Source of the DNA: CAZNHL01 sp964572965
GTDB taxonomy: Bacteria > Bacteroidota > Bacteroidia > Cytophagales > UBA9547
Reading direction: 5' to 3'
DNA: 11,251 nucleotides
Assembly: GCA_964572965.1 (NCBI GenBank)
Contig: CAZNHL010000098.1
Location: 1-11,251 of the forward strand
In this document: positions 7,661 through 11,251 of the stretch, piece after piece
Numbering within the stretch: the stretch's first letter is position 1
How the letters are laid out: every line of letters starts with the position of its first letter
Notes under the pieces: model-generated
What the model was told of the DNA's origin: nothing
Seen by the model: the letters and a program-made list of their open reading frames with translations, nothing else
The model's database searches: none
Made by a program: the position numbers and the translations under genes

Positions 7661-7698
7661 AAAAAAAGTCCGTTTAACTTTCGAAAAACGGACTTTTT
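7661..7698 (-). terminator. terminator after the cytoplasmic SOD gene, possibly bidirectional
   Basis: AGTCCGTTT at 7667-7675 pairs perfectly with AAACGGACT at 7686-7694, extended by A:T pairs to about 13 bp around a 10-nt loop. The A-run at 7661-7667 gives a T-tract for minus-strand transcripts, so it ends the SOD mRNA 26 bp after its stop. The T-run on the other side could act in the opposite direction, but no plus-strand gene needs it. Confidence 0.88.
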
Positions 7699-7723
7699 AT
7701 AAAATAGCATTTTAACCGGCAGC

Positions 7724-8332
7724 TTATTTAGCAGAAGCGAAAAGCTTAGCTACTTCAGCCCAGTTTACTACGTTCCAGAATGCCGCAATAAAGTCAGGTC
7801 TTCTGTTTTGGTACTTCAGATAGTATGCATGTTCCCAAACATCAAGTCCAAGAACCGGAGTTCCTTTTACCTCAGCTACATCCATCAAAGGGTTATCCTG
7901 GTTTGGTGTAGAAGTGATTTGAAGTTTTCCTTCTTTGTTAACAATCAACCAGGCCCATCCTGAACCGAAACGGCTAACACCAGCCTTAGCGAATTCTTCT
8001 TTGAAAGCATCGAATGAACCGAATGCTGAAGTAATAGCATCAGCCAAAGCGCCAGTTGGCTGCCCGCCTGCGTTTGGTCCTAATACTGTCCAGAAGAAAG
8101 AGTGGTTCCAGTGACCACCGCCGTTGTTGCGAACAGGAGCAGGATATTTGCTGATGTTTTTAACGATTTCTTCTAAAGACAATTTCTCAGCATCAGTACC
8201 GGCAATAGCATTGTTAAGGTTGGTAACATATGCCTGATGGTGTTTGCCATGGTGAATTTCCATGGTCAATTGATCAAAATGTGGCTCCAATGCATTATGA
8301 GCATATGGAAGCGCAGGTAAAGTGAAAGCCAT
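7724..8332 (-). CDS. cytoplasmic Fe/Mn-type superoxide dismutase
   Basis: This is a 202-residue superoxide dismutase without a signal peptide, beginning MAFTLPALPYA like typical Fe/Mn enzymes. Metal ligands are His27, His77 (HWNHSFFW), Asp164 and His168 (LDVWEHAYY). The NNGGGHWNH glycines and Gln145 in TPNQDNPL point to a manganese or cambialistic active site, as in the exported paralogue at 3790-4467. The two proteins are near-identical over the C-terminal half (NKEGKLQI, NPLMDVA, VWEHAYYLKYQN), while the N-terminal third differs more. It is a monocistronic minus-strand gene with its own promoter (8386-8417) and terminator (7661-7698), separate from the phosphoesterase-FKBP operon downstream. 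The metal choice is inferred from motifs only. Confidence 0.96.
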   Translation of the reverse strand: MAFTLPALPYAHNALEPHFDQLTMEIHHGKHHQAYVTNLNNAIAGTDAEKLSLEEIVKNISKYPAPVRNNGGGHWNHSFFWTVLGPNAGGQPTGALADAITSAFGSFDAFKEEFAKAGVSRFGSGWAWLIVNKEGKLQITSTPNQDNPLMDVAEVKGTPVLGLDVWEHAYYLKYQNRRPDFIAAFWNVVNWAEVAKLFASAK

Positions 8333-8385
8333 ATTTGTAAAAATTTATGGGTTTGAAAATATGTATGTTCTAAAAACTATGAAAA

Positions 8386-8417
8386 CAAATCTAATCACTA
8401 ATCCCGCCAATCTCAAT
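8386..8417 (-). promoter_or_regulatory. Bacteroidota-type promoter for the cytoplasmic SOD gene
   Basis: On the minus strand TAGATTTG (8386-8393 complemented) matches the -7 TAnnTTTG element exactly. Twenty bases upstream is ATTG (8414-8417 complemented), three of four bases of the -33 TTTG. Transcription would start near 8380, giving a leader of just under 50 nt. No operator for a redox regulator was recognised. Confidence 0.55.
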
Positions 8418-8496
8418 GTTTAGACAGATATTTTATTTGATAAATACCGTGCTGAAAGAGGAATTGCTCCTATAACAAATTTAGCTTTTTTAATGT

Positions 8497-8540
8497 CCCG
8501 ATAATTATCCGGAGGCCTTGGTAATTGAGCTTGTCGAAAT
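8497..8540 (+). repeat. AGGCCT-centred dispersed repeat, copy 2
   Basis: CCCGATAATTATCCGGAGGC followed by CTTGG and TAATTGAGCTTGTCGAAAT is the longest of the three copies. It carries the imperfect CCCGATAATTATCCGG inverted repeat, the AGGCCT core and a TTGAGCTTGTCGAA tail. It sits in the non-coding stretch between the SOD promoter and the large repeats. Nothing else is recognised between 8418 and 8576. Confidence 0.5.
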
Positions 8541-8576
8541 TATGTATGGCCTGTCCGCCATGAGCTTATCCGCAAT

Positions 8577-8936
8577 TCAGATCAACAACGCGGCGGCAGG
8601 TTTTGCGGTTTGTTGGTTTTGGGTTCGCTGGCTTGTTGATTGCTGTTAATGGGGTATTGCTAACAATGACGAAATTATTTACCGCAAATTTGCGGTGTTT
8701 ATTTTGTTTTTCACCGCAAGGGGCGAGTAGCGGTTTGAGAGAGTATAAACTTGGTGAAGAAGTCGTTCGTTTGTAGGACTCCAGAGGAGTCAAATCTTGG
8801 TAGAAAATGTTCCCATTGCCCCTACGCCTCCGGTAGGTGGCGGACTATTTGTTATTGGGTTTATGATTGTGGTTTGAAGGGTGCGTTACAAACGCAAACC
8901 TCGCCCATCCTCGATATAATCGAGGACGAGCTGGGC
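8577..8936 (+). repeat. large modular repeat, copy A (all modules, middle diverged)
   Basis: This is one 360-bp unit in a long gene-free stretch. In order: a left module starting TTCAGATCAACAACGCG (8577 on); the palindrome ACCGCAAATTTGCGGT at 8681-8696; a TTTTTCACCGCAAGGGG stretch with a G4 run (8720-8723); a poorly conserved middle; the hairpin module with GACTCCAGAGGAGTC (8770-8803); and a right module from 8819 to 8930 with several hairpins. The right module matches copy C with only two substitutions and one 2-bp indel over 112 bases. The unit ends exactly where copy B begins with the same TTCAGATC, so A and B are tandem. No protein of recognisable type is encoded. Read-through frames such as 8751-9035 arise from the repeat. 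Confidence 0.88.
8903..8936 (+). repeat. nested hairpin at the A/B repeat junction
   Basis: GCCCA (8903-8907) pairs with TGGGC (8932-8936). Inside it, TCCTCGAT (8908-8915) pairs with ATCGAGGA (8919-8926) around ATA, leaving CGAGC as a 3' bulge. The element is the very end of copy A. Copy C (from 10679) has lost two bases of the inner stem, and its outer stem is absent. Confidence 0.7.
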
Positions 8937-9219
8937 TTCAGATCAACAACGCGACGGCAGGTTTTGTGTTTAGCTGGCTTAAACTTTGCCTGGTTGTTTA
9001 ATACCATTAATTGGAGATTACTAACAATAGTGTAATTACTGCCGCAAATTTGCGGTAAATGTTTTGCTTTTTCACTTCAAGGGGGGCGATGAAAGAAACT
9101 GTTCACTTGCAAGGTTCTCCCGAATTTGTGCGGGAAGCCAACCTAGGTAGTAGTATCAACATTCCCATAAGCCTCGCCTCTGGCTTGTAGGACTCCAGCG
9201 GAGTCAAACCTTGGTAGTA
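8937..9219 (+). repeat. large modular repeat, copy B (lacks the right module)
   Basis: Copy B starts with the same TTCAGATCAACAACGCG as A and places the palindrome CCGCAAATTTGCGG (9042-9055) at exactly the same distance, about 104 bp. The sequence between is diverged but not gapped. From 9052 to 9162 it matches copy C almost perfectly: three substitutions and a different G-run, G6 at 9081-9086 against G8. A different 21-base stretch follows, then the 36-bp hairpin module 9184-9219 (GACTCCAGCGGAGTC inside), identical to C. Homology stops at 9219, 35 bp before the end of the fic gene on the opposite strand. A short frame, MKETVHLQGSPEF and on (9089-9190), lies inside it. Confidence 0.88.
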
Positions 9220-9253
9220 GTTTATTAAGTTTTTTGCTATTGTTGATAACTTG

Positions 9254-10354
9254 CTATAAGTGGAATGTTAATTCGTAATTAGCATTTCGTTTTCCTTCTC
9301 CCGTTTGTTGCAGGATGCCTTTTTCTACCAGATCTTTTATGTCCCGTAAGGCAGTGTCTGTAGAGGTTTTGGTAATTCTAGCCCATTTTGAGGTTTTGAG
9401 TTTTCCTTCAAAACCATCAAAGAGTTTGTTTAATATTAAGCGCTGGCGTTCGTTGATGGGTGTATGCTCATGAAGTTTCCAAAACTCAGCTTTGTGCAAT
9501 ATTTTCTGTGTGGTACTTTCTGTAGAGTGCATTGCGTTTTTGAGACAAGACAAAAACCAGTTGAGCCATTCGGTAATGTCTCCGGAACTATGCTGCACTT
9601 TTTGCAGTACTTCGTAATAGCGTTTACGTTCAGCTAATATTTGGCTTGACATACTGTAAAATCGTTCTCTGCTTCCTTCGGCACGGGCAAGCAGCATATC
9701 GGTTATCGCTCTTCCTATTCTACCGTTTCCGTCATCAAAAGGGTGAATAATGATAAACCAAAAGTGTGCTATGGCAGCTTTCAACACAGGATCAAGGCTA
9801 TTGTCGTTGTTAAACCAATCCAAAAATTTGTCCATTTCTGCTTTTACAAGTTCTGGTCTTATGGCTTCGTAATGCACTTTTTCTTTGTCCATTGCCCCGG
9901 AAACCACTTGCATTTCGCCTGTGCGGTATTTACCCACTTCTATTTCGTAAGGTCCACTGTATCCTGTGGGGAAAAGTGCTGCATGCCAACCAAACAAACG
10001 CTTTTCGGTTAAAGCTAAGGTATAGCGCTGGGTTGCATCGAGCATCATTTCTACCACACCTTCTATGTGGCGGCTACTCGGTACAAGACCTGCGGTGTTG
10101 ATGCCCAAACGCCTTGCAATGGAAGAACGTACCTGATCATAGTTGAGCAGTTCACCTTCTATTTCAGATGATTTTACTACGTCTAAGGTTAATGTGGTAA
10201 GGGTGGCTTCTTCTTTAGCGGAAAAGCCTAGAGCATTCATTTGTCCAATGATTTTGCCTTGCATCAGACGCACTTCGCCAAATAGGGCATTGATGGCTTT
10301 ATCTTGCCATGAAAAATCGGTCCAGTTTTTATGCTCGTAGATGTATTTAGCCAT
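9254..10354 (-). CDS. Fic-family protein (probable protein AMP transferase) with DUF4172 and winged-helix domains
   Basis: Fic enzymes usually transfer AMP from ATP to Ser, Thr or Tyr of a target protein. Residues about 3-85 resemble the DUF4172 N-terminal domain (YIYEHKNWTDFSW and on). They contain the inhibitory motif Ser62-xxx-Glu66-Gly67 (SSEIEG), so the protein is a self-inhibited class II Fic. The core about 110-250 carries the full active-site loop HPFDDGNGRIGR at 204-215 with catalytic His204, Asp208, Asn210 and both arginines. Residues about 300-366 look like a winged helix-turn-helix (KWARITKTSTDTALRDIKDL), common in this subfamily and perhaps used for autoregulation. The length of 366 aa is normal and the gene is intact. 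There is no separate antitoxin gene. It stands alone between direct repeats B and C, so it looks like an accessory, possibly acquired gene. Targets are unknown. Confidence 0.93.
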   Translation of the reverse strand: MAKYIYEHKNWTDFSWQDKAINALFGEVRLMQGKIIGQMNALGFSAKEEATLTTLTLDVVKSSEIEGELLNYDQVRSSIARRLGINTAGLVPSSRHIEGVVEMMLDATQRYTLALTEKRLFGWHAALFPTGYSGPYEIEVGKYRTGEMQVVSGAMDKEKVHYEAIRPELVKAEMDKFLDWFNNDNSLDPVLKAAIAHFWFIIIHPFDDGNGRIGRAITDMLLARAEGSRERFYSMSSQILAERKRYYEVLQKVQHSSGDITEWLNWFLSCLKNAMHSTESTTQKILHKAEFWKLHEHTPINERQRLILNKLFDGFEGKLKTSKWARITKTSTDTALRDIKDLVEKGILQQTGEGKRNANYELTFHL

Positions 10355-10368
10355 TACCTAAAATATTC

Positions 10369-10410
10369 TGCGGTAAACATATGAATTATTTACCGCAAAA
10401 ATGCGGTAAA
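10369..10410 (-). promoter_or_regulatory. cluster of inverted TTTACCGCA / TGCGGTAAA sites upstream of fic
   Basis: Three copies of a 9-bp motif lie just before the fic start: TGCGGTAAA at 10369-10377, TTTACCGCA at 10389-10397 and TGCGGTAAA at 10402-10410. The last two form a 9-bp inverted repeat around AAAA. The first and second are inverted with an 11-bp spacer. Spacing and position, 15-56 bp ahead of the start codon, suggest an operator, perhaps for the winged helix of Fic itself. Against this, related palindromes at 8681 and 9042 belong to the repeat family and are not near a fic start. No good -7/-33 promoter match was found here. Confidence 0.4.
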
Positions 10411-10699
10411 TGTTTTGCTTTTTCACCGCAAGGGGGGGGCGATGAAAGAAACTGTTCACTTGCAAGGTTCTCCCGAATTTGTGCGGGAAGCCAACCTGGG
10501 TAGTAGTATCAACATGTCTATAACACTACTCCTCCGGGCTTGTAGGACTCCAGCGGAGTCAAACCTTGGTAGTATAAATATTTTTCATTCCCCTACGCCT
10601 CCGGTAGGTGGCGGACTATTTGTTATTGGGTTTATGATTGTGGTTTGAAGAGTGCGTTACAAACGCAAACCTCGCGCATCCTCTATAATCGAGGACGAG
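10383..10699 (+). repeat. large modular repeat, copy C (lacks the left module)
   Basis: Homology begins around 10384, where AATTATTTACCGCAAA is shared with copy A at 8673. The palindrome-like site (10389-10410) is followed by a segment near-identical to copy B (10403-10515, with a G8 run at 10432-10439). Next come the 36-bp hairpin module identical to B (10539-10574) and a right module 10590-10699 about 97% identical to copy A. The left module starting TTCAGATC is missing; the fic gene lies there instead. A 77-codon frame (10415-10648) is repeat sequence rather than a recognisable gene. Downstream, 10700-10728 shows nothing. Confidence 0.88.
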
Positions 10700-10728
10700 T
10701 TGGAGGAATATACTCAACTTTATACAGA

Positions 10729-11139
10729 TCATTTAATGCTTTTTAATATAGTTGTGTGTTCGTTGGTTTTCTTCTTTAATATGATCCAGATGAGGATTGA
10801 GGAGGCAAATGTTAGTATCGCAAAGAATTTTTCAAAGTTTGTTTTGGCAAGCACATTCCCAATGGTATTTAACCCAAAAAGTATAAGAAATATCCATAAG
10901 ATCAAATTCACCACCTTCATAGGAATTATTTGCCTGATATAACTTCCCTTCGTTAGCAAAATAAAATCCAGGAAAAGATTAATTGCTATCGATATCGTTT
11001 CGAAAACATACATTTCAGCATCATTTTTTAACCGCCCTCCCCATGTAATTTCATAGGGAATAATCTTTAAAATAATACTCAAGTGAAAAATTGTAACGGC
11101 TATAATAAGCCCCAGCATTAATTTGATAGCGGTTCTCAT
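10729..11139 (-). CDS. small four-helix membrane protein, function unknown
   Basis: This is a 136-residue integral membrane protein with four hydrophobic segments, roughly residues 4-27, 46-64, 73-95 and 104-122. Each is long enough to cross the membrane. The loop between helices 1 and 2 carries a distinctive KIIPYEITWGGRLKNDAEMY sequence followed by VFETISI; I have the impression that this pattern recurs in small uncharacterised Bacteroidota proteins. The C-terminus is basic (KKKTNEH to KSIK) and probably cytoplasmic. No catalytic motif is visible and I do not recognise a function. It is a lone minus-strand gene beside repeat C. ATG at 11139 is the only upstream start that keeps the first helix intact. 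No terminator or clear promoter was found. Confidence 0.75.
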   Translation of the reverse strand: MRTAIKLMLGLIIAVTIFHLSIILKIIPYEITWGGRLKNDAEMYVFETISIAINLFLDFILLTKGSYIRQIIPMKVVNLILWIFLILFGLNTIGNVLAKTNFEKFFAILTFASSILIWIILKKKTNEHTTILKSIK

Positions 11140-11164
11140 ATGTAAAAAATATAGGTTCTATGAC

Positions 11165-11200
11165 AGCTTATTGGGCAGGCCTAGGTGGCTGAGCGAAGTC
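11165..11200 (+). repeat. AGGCCT-centred dispersed repeat, copy 3
   Basis: AGCTTATTGGGCAGGCCTAG followed by GTGGCTGAGCGAAGTC shares the G-rich end, AGGCCT core, GG and TGAGC tail with the copies at 4834 and 8497, but lacks the CCCGATA arm. It lies just upstream of the small membrane protein gene. The rest of the right edge (11201-11251) shows nothing recognisable. Confidence 0.4.
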
Positions 11201-11251
11201 CTTTAGATTAGCGTGATATTATTAATCCAAGAATAGATCTATCATATAAGT

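Noticed and set aside
8751..9035. 94-codon plus-strand frame
   Set aside because: It crosses the A/B repeat junction and consists of repeat modules read in one frame. There is no protein-like domain.
9254..10354. Classical two-gene Fic toxin-antitoxin (FicT/FicA) system
   Set aside because: The inhibitory SSEIEG motif is inside the same protein and no small antitoxin frame lies upstream or downstream, so this is a self-inhibited class II Fic.
10415..10648. 77-codon plus-strand frame next to fic
   Set aside because: It lies entirely within repeat copy C, runs through hairpin modules and changes length in the sister copy B. It is better described as repeat sequence than as a gene.
8577..10699. 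CRISPR array or insertion sequence
   Set aside because: The repeats are hundreds of bases long, only three in number and without regular spacers. No cas gene, transposase or clear terminal inverted repeats are present.

Overview
The window looks like a draft or metagenome-derived contig from a member of the Bacteroidota. I lean towards the Chitinophagaceae/Sphingobacteriia side, but that is an inference. The supporting signs are moderate to low GC, AT-rich leaders without clear Shine-Dalgarno sequences, two good matches to the Bacteroidota promoter (TTTG, about 20 bp, TAnnTTTG), exported proteins ending their signal in AxA-Q, and the style of the proteins. A run of 10 N at 4574-4583 marks a scaffold join, so the sequence on its two sides need not be adjacent in the genome.

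Left block (1-4515), plus strand: the 3' end of a ClC-type chloride channel/antiporter; an alpha/beta hydrolase 3 bp behind it; a short-chain acyl-CoA dehydrogenase; an AraC-family regulator with its own promoter and a strong terminator; and an exported Fe/Mn superoxide dismutase (SOD) closed by a long terminator hairpin.

Junction (4516-5136): the assembly gap, the 3' end of an unrecognised gene that starts inside the gap, one copy of a small AGGCCT-centred repeat, and what may be a frameshifted gene remnant.

Middle block (5137-8417), minus strand: a DHH/DHHA1 phosphoesterase of the NrnA type overlaps by 4 bp a lipoprotein with two FKBP-like domains, followed by a small exported FKBP peptidyl-prolyl isomerase. 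Upstream and separate lies a second, cytoplasmic Fe/Mn SOD with its own promoter and terminator. The two SODs are close paralogues, one with and one without a signal peptide, so periplasm and cytoplasm would each be covered.

Right block (8418-11251) is accessory in character. Three copies of a modular, hairpin-rich repeat (A 8577-8936, B 8937-9219, C 10383-10699) surround a Fic-family protein (probable AMP transferase). Copies A and B are tandem. B and C are in direct orientation on either side of fic: B keeps only the left modules and C only the right modules of the full unit, with the middle modules duplicated. This is what single-crossover integration of a fic-bearing segment into a resident repeat would give. 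A small four-helix membrane protein of unknown function and a third copy of the AGGCCT repeat end the window. I see no transposase, tRNA, rRNA or CRISPR array. The most unusual feature is the repeat architecture around fic.
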